Source: Verrucomicrobiales bacterium (lineage in GTDB: Bacteria; Verrucomicrobiota; Verrucomicrobiia; Limisphaerales; CAIMTB01). Taken from it: DNA of 64,000 nt. The translations under genes were made by a program, and so were the position numbers. The stretch covers positions 1 through 64,000 of the forward strand of contig JAEUHG010000071.1 of NCBI GenBank assembly GCA_016795425.1, read 5' to 3'. This document shows, one piece after another, positions 44,759 to 54,392 of the stretch. Within the stretch, counting starts at the first letter, position 1. Each line of letters starts with the position of its first letter. The notes beneath the pieces were generated by a model. That model was not told where the DNA came from. It was given only the letters and a program-made list of their open reading frames with translations, and did no database searches.

Positions 44759-45850
44759 ATGAACACGCGATGGATAAGACGTCTGATTTGGCTGACAGGA
44801 TGGATGAGCCTCGCGGCTTTGGCCCAGAGCGCTATCGACCCCAATACTGGCGAGGTGAAGCCTGATGCTGCAGCCTCGAAAGCCCGGGTGGCGTCCTTCG
44901 TCGAGGAGGTGAGTCTTGGCAAGATGGCGGAGGAAGGCCAGGGACACATTGGGCATGCGATGGCTTACTACTCCAATGCCATCCGGGATTTTGACTCGAT
45001 CCGACGGCCGGTCGCGGAGGCCTTGCATCACTATGCTGGGCTCATGATCGGCAGCAACACGCCGCGCGTCGGCGTCGAGGCCTTTCGCCGCATTCTCAGG
45101 GAGTTCTCGGATTTCAAAGACCTGGTCGATTCGAGCCGGGCGCGGCTTCGGGACCACGGACTGGACGAGCCCGACAGCGTGACATCCGACCCCGCTGGAT
45201 CGGTCGTGGCGGGGGCAGCCTCCGGCCCGGTGGCGATGGATCCGGTCTTGGCTGAGCGGTACGGTTTAGTCGGGACTCGCGACGCTGTGTTCAGTCGTCG
45301 TTACGGTCAGGGATATGGCGGTGGCCCGGGAGGTGAAGGAATGGCGCCGGCAGGCGGTCTCGGCAGCGATGCAGCCAATCCGATCCCTTCTTCAGGTATT
45401 CGGAGTCCGGCGAACGAAGAAGTGGGCGGTTCCCGAAATCCCGCGGCGGATTTAGTGGAGGAGATGGCGGCGTCGATGCGCGCGGAACTGATCCAACTGT
45501 CGTCGCAGCTACGCAGGGTGCAGCGGGAACAACGGGCCGCTCAGACCGATAATCTGGACAAATTTCCCGAGAGCTTGATTGAGGATTCGACCCTGATGCG
45601 AATCCTCTCGGATCTCCAGAAGGCGAGAGAGGACATCGCCATCAATGCGAAGGCGGAGGACATCTCCAAGCGCGAACGCCGGTTATTGGTTCAGCAGGAG
45701 TTAGCCCTCCGATATCTTAAAGAGACCTATCGTCCGCGACTGGAGGTGACTGAGGCGCTTCTGAGCAAGGAGATCGATCAGTTGCGCCGGCAGATTTCGG
45801 AATTGGAATCCGAGTCAAAGGCTCTCCGAAAACAGGACGCTAGCCGATGA
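44759..45850 (+). CDS. secreted coiled-coil protein of unknown function
   Basis: The 363-residue protein starts MNTRWIRRLIWLTGWMSLAALAQ (signal peptide). It has a TPR-like helical region (about 35-125: GHIGHAMAYYSNAIRDFDSI), a Gly/Pro-rich linker (about 160-220), and a C-terminal coiled coil (about 225-360) with many heptads such as LSSQLRRVQREQRA and IDQLRRQISELESESKALRK. I do not recognise a family. It is 37 bp upstream of a histidine kinase gene on the same strand, so it may be a periplasmic partner of that sensor. The coiled coil ends at the stop without a membrane anchor. Confidence 0.7.
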   Translation: MNTRWIRRLIWLTGWMSLAALAQSAIDPNTGEVKPDAAASKARVASFVEEVSLGKMAEEGQGHIGHAMAYYSNAIRDFDSIRRPVAEALHHYAGLMIGSNTPRVGVEAFRRILREFSDFKDLVDSSRARLRDHGLDEPDSVTSDPAGSVVAGAASGPVAMDPVLAERYGLVGTRDAVFSRRYGQGYGGGPGGEGMAPAGGLGSDAANPIPSSGIRSPANEEVGGSRNPAADLVEEMAASMRAELIQLSSQLRRVQREQRAAQTDNLDKFPESLIEDSTLMRILSDLQKAREDIAINAKAEDISKRERRLLVQQELALRYLKETYRPRLEVTEALLSKEIDQLRRQISELESESKALRKQDASR

Positions 45851-45887
45851 GGAACATGAGTCCGAGGTCGAAGACCGCCCGCGCCGG

Positions 45888-48017
45888 GTGGAAGTGCATC
45901 GGTCGGCCCGACCGCGTTGCGGGCTTGGTTCGGCCGGGGATTCAAGGTTGGATGAGGTCGAGATCGTGATCGCCCTCCCTGAATCGGCGGAACCGCGCGG
46001 TGCGCGCCCGAGACTGTTTCTCTTGGGTCTCTTGGGCAGCCTGCCGATTCTGCTGGTAGGAGTGTTTGGTCTGCAGTCCCTGCGAAGGGAGGAAGTGATC
46101 GCGCTCCACGATGCCCGCGAGGCGGCGCGGGCTGCAGCCCCGAGATTGGCCGCGGCGATTCACGGGACGCTTCTGGAAGTCTCGTTGCCGAGCCGCGCCG
46201 ACATCGAAGCCTTCGAACGCCGGCCGGGTCCGGCGAGCGAGGAACCCACCGCCCGACTTGGAGAAGGACTTCTCGCGGTGTTCGTGGCCGAGGATTACAC
46301 GTATCCCGACGTTCGATCCGAACCGCCACGTCCGAGTTCCTTCGATCCCTTCGCGTTGCCGGGCGACCTGGGTAAAGCGTGGGACCAATTGGCGAGTCTC
46401 GCGCTTTCGGACGCATCCCGGAAGACGACGAGTCGGGCGTGGGGCGCGTTGGCGGACCGTGTGGGGGAGAGTCCGGCAGGATTGGTGGTGCAGTATCGCT
46501 ACGCGCGGGCTTTGGCGGAGGAGGGGCGAACCGCGGAGGCCCTTCCCATCCTGGAGGCGATCGTTGCGGGTGCTGGACGTCAGGCGGGGGCGACGGGGCT
46601 GCCGCTCGATATTCTGGCGCTACGAACAATGCTGGAAATTTTGGATGCCCAAGGGTCAGCCCGATCGAAGCACATCGAGTGGCTGGATGCCTACTGTCAG
46701 CGTGTGCTCTTGAAGTGGCGATTGCCTGCGGCGCTCCTGCAGGAATGGGAGTCGAACTATCGGGAACAGATCAGGGCCTGGGAGGCAGCAGCCCTTCGCC
46801 ATGCGGCCGTGAGAGAGAAACTGGTTCCGTTGCTATCGCCGCCGCCGTCGGACGACGGATCACCGAAGACCCTTCGGCTCGCCCATCCGTCCTGGGTGGA
46901 GGATGGGGCGACTCCGGGTGGGGCGTTGGTCACGCGCCACGAGGGACCGAACGGCACGTGGTATCTGCTGAGAAGCGCCGTCCAAATCGATCGCCGGGTG
47001 GAGGAGGTGGTGAGGCGATCGGGGGTTCCCGACGCTTTCGCGGTGGCGGTGACCGTGTACGGAAGGGAGTGCGAACGGGGACAACCGGAGGAATCCGTGG
47101 GAGCGCATGGGGAATGGCTGGCCACGGCGGAGGTGCCTGGGAATCCCTTGGCCGCCGTGACCGTTCGGCTGCGCATTGAGAAACCCCTCGAATTCCTGGT
47201 GCCGGTCCGGCGAAGGGTCATGGGCTTCGCCGTGCTCATCGCGCTGGCCAGCGTGACTTCGGTGATCGCGGTGGTGATGGCGTTGTGTGCCTGGGAACGG
47301 CAACGACGCTGGGCGGAAATGCAGTCCGGATTCGTCGCCAGCGTGACCCACGAACTGCGTGCACCGTTGGCGTCCGTGCGTTTGTTGGCGGAGGAACTTG
47401 TGGATCTCGGAGGCGATCACCCTGGGCGCCGGGACAGGTATCTGCGCCTCATCGTGCGCGAAACGCAGCGGCTGGGTTTCCTGGTTGAAAACGTGCTGCG
47501 TCACGCCCGCCTCGAACGGGCGCGAGACCACCTGGAGAGCGCCGAGGTGGATCTTCGTGAAGTGGTCCAACAATCCGCGGAGAGTGTTCGGCCGGTTGCC
47601 GAGGAGCGTCAGGTGAAGGTCACGACTCAGGTGCCCGACGACCCGATTCTCGCGGAAGTGGATGCACCGGCCATGCAGCAGGTCCTGGTGAACTTGATCG
47701 ACAACGCCCTCAAGCACTCGCCCAGCGGGGCTTCGATAGACGTGGGTGTGGACCGGGCCGAAGGCGGCGAGGTCTGCCTTTGGGTGGTGGATCGTGGCGC
47801 GGGAATTCCCAAGGACGAACAGGCGCGTCTGTTCGACGCCTTCTACCGCCGGGGCTCCGAACTGCGCCGCGAGACGCCCGGAGTGGGATTGGGTCTGACC
47901 ATTGTGAAGAGGATCGTCAAGGCGCACGGGGGGCAGGTGATGGTCGAAAGTGCCCCCGGCGCCGGGGCGCGATTCGAGGTCCGCTTGCCGGAGAAACCAC
48001 CCAACCACGAAGGATGA
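45888..48017 (+). CDS. membrane sensor histidine kinase
   Basis: The 709-residue protein has TM helices at about 42-62 and 445-467 bounding a periplasmic domain of about 380 residues. There is no HAMP domain. The H-box FVASVTHELRAPLASVRLL (His about 488) and the ATPase boxes NLIDNALKHS, DRGAGIPKDEQ and GVGLGLTIVKRIV follow. The periplasmic domain is large and unlike known sensor folds. The start is GTG 45888; no ATG is available in frame, and a later GTG is possible. Its stop overlaps the response-regulator start (ATGA). The signal is unknown. Confidence 0.9.
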   Translation: MEVHRSARPRCGLGSAGDSRLDEVEIVIALPESAEPRGARPRLFLLGLLGSLPILLVGVFGLQSLRREEVIALHDAREAARAAAPRLAAAIHGTLLEVSLPSRADIEAFERRPGPASEEPTARLGEGLLAVFVAEDYTYPDVRSEPPRPSSFDPFALPGDLGKAWDQLASLALSDASRKTTSRAWGALADRVGESPAGLVVQYRYARALAEEGRTAEALPILEAIVAGAGRQAGATGLPLDILALRTMLEILDAQGSARSKHIEWLDAYCQRVLLKWRLPAALLQEWESNYREQIRAWEAAALRHAAVREKLVPLLSPPPSDDGSPKTLRLAHPSWVEDGATPGGALVTRHEGPNGTWYLLRSAVQIDRRVEEVVRRSGVPDAFAVAVTVYGRECERGQPEESVGAHGEWLATAEVPGNPLAAVTVRLRIEKPLEFLVPVRRRVMGFAVLIALASVTSVIAVVMALCAWERQRRWAEMQSGFVASVTHELRAPLASVRLLAEELVDLGGDHPGRRDRYLRLIVRETQRLGFLVENVLRHARLERARDHLESAEVDLREVVQQSAESVRPVAEERQVKVTTQVPDDPILAEVDAPAMQQVLVNLIDNALKHSPSGASIDVGVDRAEGGEVCLWVVDRGAGIPKDEQARLFDAFYRRGSELRRETPGVGLGLTIVKRIVKAHGGQVMVESAPGAGARFEVRLPEKPPNHEG

Positions 48018-48724
48018 ACGAACGACTGCTGGTGGTGGAGGACGAGGTGTCCATGCGGACGGTCCTGGAGGATTGTCTGGCACGGCACGGTTATCGGGTG
48101 CTCACGGCGCGCGATGGCGAGGAAGGATTGCGGCGCGCCGGAGAAGAGACACCGGATTTGATCCTGTTGGACGTGATGATGCCACGCCTCGACGGCTTCA
48201 CGGTTTGTCGTGAATTGCGTCGATTGGGATTCGCGGGACGGATCCTGGTTCTAACGGCACGGGGGAGGACGGAGGATCGCGTGCGCGGGCTGGACTTGGG
48301 GGCGGATGATTATCTCGTCAAACCGTTCAGTCGTGAGGAACTGCTGGCGCGGGTTCGGGCGTTGCTGCGACGGGGGCGCAGTGATCAGCCCACGGCGCGC
48401 GAGCGGAGGTTTGGCAATGTGCGCGTGGACGTGCCGGGCCAACGGGTTTGGAAGGACGGCCGGGAGGTCGAACTCGCTCCCAAAGAATTCGCCATGCTCC
48501 GCCTCTTTCTCGATCACCCGTCAGAAGTGATCAGCCGCGAACGCTTTCTCGACCTGGTGTGGGGGGTGACGGCTTACCCGACCACGCGGACGGTGGATCG
48601 GCATGTCGTGAGTCTGCGACAGAAGATCGAGGACGATCCCGCTAGGCCGGTGTGGATTCAGACGGTGCATGGTGCGGGATACCGGTTTGAGGACTCGAAC
48701 CGGGACGCGGGTGCCGGTGAATGA
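48014..48724 (+). CDS. OmpR-family response regulator
   Basis: The 236-residue protein has a receiver domain with phospho-acceptor Asp53 (LILLDVMMPRLDG), Lys in DDYLVKPFS, and a winged-helix DNA-binding domain (about 135-228: LAPKEFAMLRLFLDHPSEVISRERFLDLVWG, VHGAGYRFE). It is the cognate partner of the overlapping kinase gene. Its 3' end overlaps the convergent MFS gene by 83 bp. Confidence 0.95.
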   Translation: MNERLLVVEDEVSMRTVLEDCLARHGYRVLTARDGEEGLRRAGEETPDLILLDVMMPRLDGFTVCRELRRLGFAGRILVLTARGRTEDRVRGLDLGADDYLVKPFSREELLARVRALLRRGRSDQPTARERRFGNVRVDVPGQRVWKDGREVELAPKEFAMLRLFLDHPSEVISRERFLDLVWGVTAYPTTRTVDRHVVSLRQKIEDDPARPVWIQTVHGAGYRFEDSNRDAGAGE

Positions 48725-49868
48725 TCCAAAGGAGCACGAGCAGTGTGAGTGCCGTGATCATCCAAACCGCCGGAATGGTCTCCACACTTCGATGCTGCGC
48801 GGCGATACCTATGCCCGCCGGGATGATCGATTGCCCCAACGTCGCGCCGGCAATCTGAAAACCTACGGCGTGGGAGGTGTGACGTGGATCGAGGCGGTGC
48901 GGGGTCACAGCGATGAGCACGGGGAATACGGGGGCACACGATGCGCCCATCAACAGGATTCCTGTCAGCGTGCCGGCGAGCCCCACGTTCGACAAAACCA
49001 TCAGGGCGCCCGCCACGATGCCGAGCGCGGAAACGACCAGGAGCTTCGAGGGCGATCCATGCCCTGCCGCGAGTCCGACGAGGACGCGTCCGGCGGCCAG
49101 GGAGCCCCAATAAGCGCCGACCCAGGCGCCAGCGACGTCGGCGGAAAGGTGATGGCGCGTGGTCAGGATGGTGAACGCCCAGGTACCGACGCCGGACTCG
49201 ATTCCCGCGTAGACAAAGAATGTCAGGATGCCGATCCATAACCGGCCGACGCGCAGGGTCTCGAGAAAGGTCGCCTTGGGAGTTTGGACGCGAGGGTCGG
49301 TGGATTCGGCGGGTGCGTGCGCGTCCGGCCATCGATGGCGTGAGACCAGGAAGCAAAGACCCAGGACGATTTCGATGGCGGCGACCAGGGCGTAGCCAGC
49401 CTGCCAGGGCACGCCACGAGACAGCCAGGCACCGAGCAGGATGGGGCTGCCGGCCGCGCCGACACCATAGGCGGCATGGAGCCAGGTCACCGTGCCATGG
49501 TGGTGGTGCAACGCGGCGTAGGCGTTGAGCCCGGAATCGATGGCCCCTGCGCCCAGTCCAGCCACGACGGCCGCCACGACGATCAATCCCCAATGGGGTG
49601 CCAGGGCGTACGCCAACAGGCTGAGCGCCGACAGGAATGCACTGGAGGCGAGCAGAGTACCTAGTCGCATGTGCGATTGGATGATCCCGCTGCTGAAGCT
49701 CGAGGTGAGGTAACCCACGGTGAACATCACCAGGACCGATCCGATCGCGTCGAGCGGCAGGCCGAAGTGATGGCGCATGGATGGCCAGGCCACGCCGAGC
49801 ATGCCGTCGGGGAGCCCCAGGCTGACAAAGCCGATGCAGGTCAGCGCGAGGAGCAGGGGTTGGCGCAT
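48642..49868 (-). CDS. MFS transporter (FucP/YfkF-like)
   Basis: The 408-residue protein has 12 TM helices, starting MRQPLLLALTCIGFVSLGLPDGMLGVAW. The opening SLGLPDGMLGVAWPSMR is typical of the FucP-like/TsgA-like sugar transporter group. ATG 49868 was chosen; an upstream in-frame ATG at 49907 adds 13 residues without changing the fold. It is convergent with the response regulator gene and overlaps it. The substrate is unknown. Confidence 0.88.
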   Translation of the reverse strand: MRQPLLLALTCIGFVSLGLPDGMLGVAWPSMRHHFGLPLDAIGSVLVMFTVGYLTSSFSSGIIQSHMRLGTLLASSAFLSALSLLAYALAPHWGLIVVAAVVAGLGAGAIDSGLNAYAALHHHHGTVTWLHAAYGVGAAGSPILLGAWLSRGVPWQAGYALVAAIEIVLGLCFLVSRHRWPDAHAPAESTDPRVQTPKATFLETLRVGRLWIGILTFFVYAGIESGVGTWAFTILTTRHHLSADVAGAWVGAYWGSLAAGRVLVGLAAGHGSPSKLLVVSALGIVAGALMVLSNVGLAGTLTGILLMGASCAPVFPVLIAVTPHRLDPRHTSHAVGFQIAGATLGQSIIPAGIGIAAQHRSVETIPAVWMITALTLLVLLWIIHRHPRPGSSPQTGIPHHAPSESTPA

Positions 49869-49985
49869 GCCGATGGATGATTGGAGGTCGACGGGGCTTG
49901 GGGCCAACCCGGCGTTCGGACGCGAGATCCTAAGCCGGCGGGGCGACTGAGGTGCAACCGGGATCGTCGCGGATCTGGGGGCGCC

Positions 49986-51635
49986 TCACCGGCTCTTGGT
50001 GTTGGAGTCGGTGGGTGCCGGAGGATCGAACTTCGGAACGACGCAGCGAAGGGCCGGGTATCCATCGAAGTCGTGCCAAACCAACTCCAAGCCCTGGGCG
50101 GTACGCTCGAGGGTGAGGTTGCCGGGAGAAGACTCCAGTCGGAGCCGCGTGGAACTGAAGAGATTGGTCAACGTCCAGTTCTCCATTTTCCAAGCGATGG
50201 GATAATGCAGCGTGGCGAGAAGCGTGCTCAGTTCGTCACGCGCACGTTCCCAGTCCTGATTCGAAACGGGCTGTGCCGCATGGAGCACCTGCTGAATAGG
50301 ATCCGTGTCAGCTGCCTCCAGTGCCCATTGTTGCAATTGGTTCCTGGCATAGTTGACCGGGTATCGTCGCAGTGTCTTGACGGCGTCGAGTTCGACGCGA
50401 GGCAAACATCCGTATGCGATCACACCGGCGAGGCAGGCAGCCACCAAGGCGTTTCGGTCGTGGCGATGGAACCATGGAATCGGGAGCCCGCGGAAGTGGT
50501 GGGCGCGGCGGCCGAGCAGGAGACCCACAGCAAGGACCGCTGCCCCCGCGGAGACCGCGCGAGATTGAGCAGCAGGTTCGGTGTAAGCGCGCTGGCCCGC
50601 GGGCCGATAGGATTCCCAGGCGAGTTCGATATCGTGGTCGAAGGCCGACCCGACCAGCGTTCTTGAGAGTTTGGTGGCGACGGGAGATTGAGCGACGAGG
50701 CGGGCGAGTTCGGGGTGGCGAATGCGCAAGCCATCCGGTGCGGTCATGGCGTTGGTCGCAGGGGTGTAGATTGGGCGGGAGCAGTAACGGACGCTCCATC
50801 CCTGGGCTTTGGCTCGGGACGGACCAAACACGTAGAGATCGCAAGTCAACGGGGCGCCCCCGATACCGGTGAGGCGCATGGGATACACCGGTGATCGGGC
50901 GGGAAAGGTAAAGGCAACCGGGTGCAGCGCCGCGAGTGTGTTCGGTTCAGGGGCGACGACTTTGGCGGCGACGAAGACCCAGCCTTTCGCCAGGTAGTCC
51001 CGAACGACGGGAGTCATGGCGTCAGGGGTGGCAAACCCCCGCTGGTGCAACCAATCGATCAAATCCTCGGGTCTTTCGGCGGTGATTGTCGCGAGGTCCA
51101 TGACCCCGGCCCGCACCGATCCGAGGAGGCGCACCGTTGATCCCACACTGGGGCCCTGGCCGCCCGCCTTGGCTTTTCCCAGCGCGGGAAGCAACATCGC
51201 GGAGAGGAAAACCAGCACCACGAGCACCAGTAGGCAATCCCACAGCCGGATGGACAGTTTGCCGTGCTGATGCCACCGCCACAGGAGCACGAAGGCGGCG
51301 ACCACCAGCCCACCGATCCATGCCTTGGAGCGGCTGAATTCGACCCGGGCCTGAAAGGTGGTTTGGAGGGTGGGAAAGAGTCCGGGATCGACCGCGCGGA
51401 TGGAGGTGGGAGGTGAAGGCAGGGGTAGAATCCAGGCGAGATTCGTGGCCTGGGACCGGACCGTGGTTTCAACGACAAGGGTTTCGAGTCCGTCAGCCCA
51501 GTGGATCAGGGCGCGTTGAGAGGGTGTTTCGGCGCGGGTAAACCCGACCGGAGGAAACAACTTGCCATCGCCTCGAGCGTCGCCAGCCCAGACGTACAGG
51601 CAGACCAATACCAGGAACCGCACCGATTGGATCAA
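49986..51635 (-). CDS. DUF2330 domain membrane protein
   Basis: The 549-residue protein has a signal peptide (about 1-22) and the DUF2330 core: AETPSQRALIHWADGLETLVVETTV, AWILPLPSPPTSI, and later RGFATPDAMTPVVRDYLAKGWVFVAAKV and FTFPARSPVYPMRLTGIGG. Three TM helices lie at about 107-121, 134-155 and 370-400. The helix at 131-157 (LLVLVVLVFLSAMLLPALGKAK) closely resembles the conserved helix of verrucomicrobial pseudopilins. The function of DUF2330 proteins is unknown. Confidence 0.82.
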   Translation of the reverse strand: MIQSVRFLVLVCLYVWAGDARGDGKLFPPVGFTRAETPSQRALIHWADGLETLVVETTVRSQATNLAWILPLPSPPTSIRAVDPGLFPTLQTTFQARVEFSRSKAWIGGLVVAAFVLLWRWHQHGKLSIRLWDCLLVLVVLVFLSAMLLPALGKAKAGGQGPSVGSTVRLLGSVRAGVMDLATITAERPEDLIDWLHQRGFATPDAMTPVVRDYLAKGWVFVAAKVVAPEPNTLAALHPVAFTFPARSPVYPMRLTGIGGAPLTCDLYVFGPSRAKAQGWSVRYCSRPIYTPATNAMTAPDGLRIRHPELARLVAQSPVATKLSRTLVGSAFDHDIELAWESYRPAGQRAYTEPAAQSRAVSAGAAVLAVGLLLGRRAHHFRGLPIPWFHRHDRNALVAACLAGVIAYGCLPRVELDAVKTLRRYPVNYARNQLQQWALEAADTDPIQQVLHAAQPVSNQDWERARDELSTLLATLHYPIAWKMENWTLTNLFSSTRLRLESSPGNLTLERTAQGLELVWHDFDGYPALRCVVPKFDPPAPTDSNTKSR

Positions 51636-51864
51636 TCACCGAGACGGTGCCCCTACAGAGGGTCCAAGCCAAGAGGAGTGTGTTGGCGGGAAGATGCCGG
51701 GTGTTTTTCCACTTCAGACTCCGGTAATCGACGCTTGGCCGGCATTCCACCGGAGATGCGTCGGAGAAGAAACGTCGGTTCGTTGCGTGGTTGCAGCAGG
51801 TTCGAGATCTGCTAAGGCTACCGAGGGAGTTCCCTCCAACAGAATCAGAAGACTACGACATCCT

Positions 51865-52368
51865 ATGAGTACCCAATGGAAAGCTTGGTTGATGGCGCTG
51901 GGCATTTCGGCCTTCGCCACCGGTTGCGGTGAGAGTCCCGATACAGCGGGAACCAGTCCGGCGACCCCTCCTCCACCGGCCGCCCCATCGCAACCGGCTT
52001 CGACAACACCGGTCGCGGAAGCGCCGAAGGCGGTGGCAGCAGACGTTCCAAAGGCGGCAGAACAGGTGAAGACGGCGACCCAAGAAACGGTGGCGCAGGT
52101 CAAGGACGCCGCCGCAGCGGCGGCGAGCGCGGCCGAATCCACGTTCAACGATCTCGTCGCCCAGGTGAAGAAGCTCATCGCCGATGGCAAGGGATCGGAA
52201 GCCGTGCAGGTACTCACCACCGGTCTCTCCGGCCTGAAACTTACCGACAGCCAACAGAAGGTGATCGATGACCTGAAGGTGAAAGCTCAGGAATTGATCT
52301 CCAAGAAGGGCCTGGACGCAGCGAAGGGGGCAGTGGGGAATCTGTTGAAACCGAAAAGTTCAAACTAA
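51865..52368 (+). CDS. small alanine-rich putative lipoprotein
   Basis: The 167-residue protein starts MSTQWKAWLMALGISAFATGCG, with a lipobox-like FATGC and probable lipid anchoring at Cys21. A Pro/Ala-rich linker (about 30-50) and Ala-rich amphipathic helices (VKTATQETVAQVKDAAAAAA and KKLIADGKGSEAVQVLTTGL) follow. I do not recognise a family. It stands alone before the gcv genes. Confidence 0.65.
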   Translation: MSTQWKAWLMALGISAFATGCGESPDTAGTSPATPPPPAAPSQPASTTPVAEAPKAVAADVPKAAEQVKTATQETVAQVKDAAAAAASAAESTFNDLVAQVKKLIADGKGSEAVQVLTTGLSGLKLTDSQQKVIDDLKVKAQELISKKGLDAAKGAVGNLLKPKSSN

Positions 52369-52606
52369 GAGGATCGGGTGGGGAAGAGGCGTCGGAGAAA
52401 AGAGAAGGGGGTGACCGCGGCTCGCTCGGACCCGGTGCCGGCATTCCGCCGCGCGGATTGTCACGCTGGAGACTTTTCGACCGTTTCTCACGTCCCCCAT
52501 CGCTCTTCCCGGGATGAAATGGAACTCGACCGGGAGCGGTTCCGCCGTGAGCCATTCGGCGTCCTACCGCGTGACCCCGGGGCGGGGTTGGTGGTAGCCT
52601 GAGTCC

Positions 52607-53779
52607 ATGCTGAAACGCACCCCGCTTTTCGAGGCGCACGTCGGATTGGGAGCGCGGATCGTGGAGTTTGGCGGTTGGGAAATGCCCATCCAATACTCCG
52701 GGATCCTGGACGAACATCACGCTGTTCGAACAGCCGCAGGTCTCTTCGATATCTCGCACATGGGCGAGGTGTTTGTGAGTGGTCCGGCGGCGGAGGAATT
52801 CCTGAACGGAGTCCTCACCAACGACCTTCGGAAACTTGTTCCGGGACAGGGGCAATACACCCTGATGTGCCGTCCACATGGTGGAGTCATTGATGATTTG
52901 TTCGCTTATCGGATCGGTGCAGTTGACTTCCTGTTGATCGTCAATGCGTCGCGGGCGGACGTGGACATGGCCTGGTTGACGGCGCGGTTGCTGGAGTTTC
53001 CTCGGCGTTCCGAGGTGCAATTGACCAATGCGAGCGACCGGCTTTCGGCCGTGGCGTTGCAGGGGCCCCGGGTGTCGGAATTCGTGGACGATGTGTTTCC
53101 CGGCCCATTTGAGCACTCGGGATCGCTTTCGAGCCGCCCCACGGAAATGAAGCGCAACCGGATTTCGGTGTTTTCCTATGGGGGCACCCCGGTGTGGTTC
53201 GCGCGCACCGGCTATACGGGGGAAGACGGTTTCGAAATCGTGGCGCCGAACGCTTTGGTAGTGGAGTTGTGGCAGCGCCTGTTGGCGGTGGGAAAGAGTC
53301 ACGGGCTGAAGCCCTGTGGCCTGGGTGCCCGCGACACCTTGCGGACGGAGATGTGTTTCCCTCTTTACGGCCAGGAACTGAACGAGGAATGGAGTCCTAT
53401 TGAGGCCGGGTTGGATGTCTTTGTGGCCCTGGACCAGAAGGAGTTCCAGGGAAGCGAACACATGTTGAAGCAGCGCACGGCGGGATTGCGACGGCGATTG
53501 GTCGCGCTGCGTCTGCTCGAGAAGGGAGCCCCGCCACCGCGACCGCATTATTCGGTCTGGGGCGAAGGCGGGGATGGCGTGCGTTTGGGGGAGACGACGA
53601 GCGGGACCTTGAGTCCATCCCTGGGGGTGGGCATTGGCATGGCGTATCTACCTGTCGCCCATGCAGAACCGGGAACGCGGGTCTACCTGGAGATCCGCGG
53701 CAAGCGGTACGCGGCAGAAGTGACCAAGAAACCGCTTTACCGGCGTCCGGCGGCGACGGGGGCTGCAAAAGCAGTTTGA
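52607..53779 (+). CDS. gcvT: aminomethyltransferase (glycine cleavage system T protein)
   Basis: The 390-residue enzyme has [42 protein letters not shown] and [10 protein letters not shown], all conserved in GcvT, which transfers the methylene group to tetrahydrofolate. The C-terminal domain ([21 protein letters not shown]) is complete. It is 31 bp upstream of gcvH. A gcvP is not present in the window next to it. Confidence 0.96.
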   Translation: MLKRTPLFEAHVGLGARIVEFGGWEMPIQYSGILDEHHAVRTAAGLFDISHMGEVFVSGPAAEEFLNGVLTNDLRKLVPGQGQYTLMCRPHGGVIDDLFAYRIGAVDFLLIVNASRADVDMAWLTARLLEFPRRSEVQLTNASDRLSAVALQGPRVSEFVDDVFPGPFEHSGSLSSRPTEMKRNRISVFSYGGTPVWFARTGYTGEDGFEIVAPNALVVELWQRLLAVGKSHGLKPCGLGARDTLRTEMCFPLYGQELNEEWSPIEAGLDVFVALDQKEFQGSEHMLKQRTAGLRRRLVALRLLEKGAPPPRPHYSVWGEGGDGVRLGETTSGTLSPSLGVGIGMAYLPVAHAEPGTRVYLEIRGKRYAAEVTKKPLYRRPAATGAAKAV

Positions 53780-53810
53780 CCCGGCGGGAACATCGCGACT
53801 GAAATCACCC

Positions 53811-54194
53811 ATGTCGAACGTTCCGAGCGAGCTGCGTTACGCCAAATCCCACGAATGGGTCCGGTCGGGAGGGGAATTGGCTGAGATCGGAATCACGGAC
53901 CACGCCCAACACGAACTGACCGACGTTGTGTTTGTTGAACTTCCGGTGGTCGGCCGGAAGGTCAAGGCGGGTGAGGTTTGTGCGGTCGTGGAATCGGTCA
54001 AGACGGCCAGTGACATTTACTCGCCGATCAGCGGCGAGGTGGTGGCGGTTAACGGGGCCCTACCGAGCCAGCCATCCCTCGTAAATACAGCGCCCTACGG
54101 CGAAGGATGGTTCTTCAAGGTGCGGCCGAGCGCCCCGGCGGAAGTCTCCGCCTTATTGACTGCTGACCAATACCGCGCCCAGATCGGCGGTTAG
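53811..54194 (+). CDS. gcvH: glycine cleavage system H protein
   Basis: The 127-residue lipoyl carrier has [33 protein letters not shown] and the lipoylation site [18 protein letters not shown], with Lys64 as the attachment residue. It is co-transcribed with gcvT. The next gene is unrelated, so gcvP must be elsewhere. Confidence 0.97.
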   Translation: MSNVPSELRYAKSHEWVRSGGELAEIGITDHAQHELTDVVFVELPVVGRKVKAGEVCAVVESVKTASDIYSPISGEVVAVNGALPSQPSLVNTAPYGEGWFFKVRPSAPAEVSALLTADQYRAQIGG

Positions 54195-54392
54195 TTCGGG
54201 CCCGGTCGACCGGGTGACACCCATCCCTGGTGATCGACGATCGATGGGGATGCCAACGCTGGCCTCGGTCATTTGACGCTTTCGAGGTCACGTGCGAAGC
54301 TTCGCCTGCCCACCCCCTTCCTCGCGGGAGGGGTGTATTTTTTGCATCCAGCGAGGGGGGTCTGAACGGACAAAAGACGTTGACGTGCAGCT

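Noticed and set aside
52369..52606. glycine riboswitch upstream of gcvT
   Set aside because: I could not find the paired GGAGAG/ACCGA-type aptamer motifs, only GC-rich sequence.
54195..54392. Pho box before the Ig/Calx-beta gene
   Set aside because: GTCAT and GTCAC occur but 19 bp apart, not the 11-bp period seen at the other sites.
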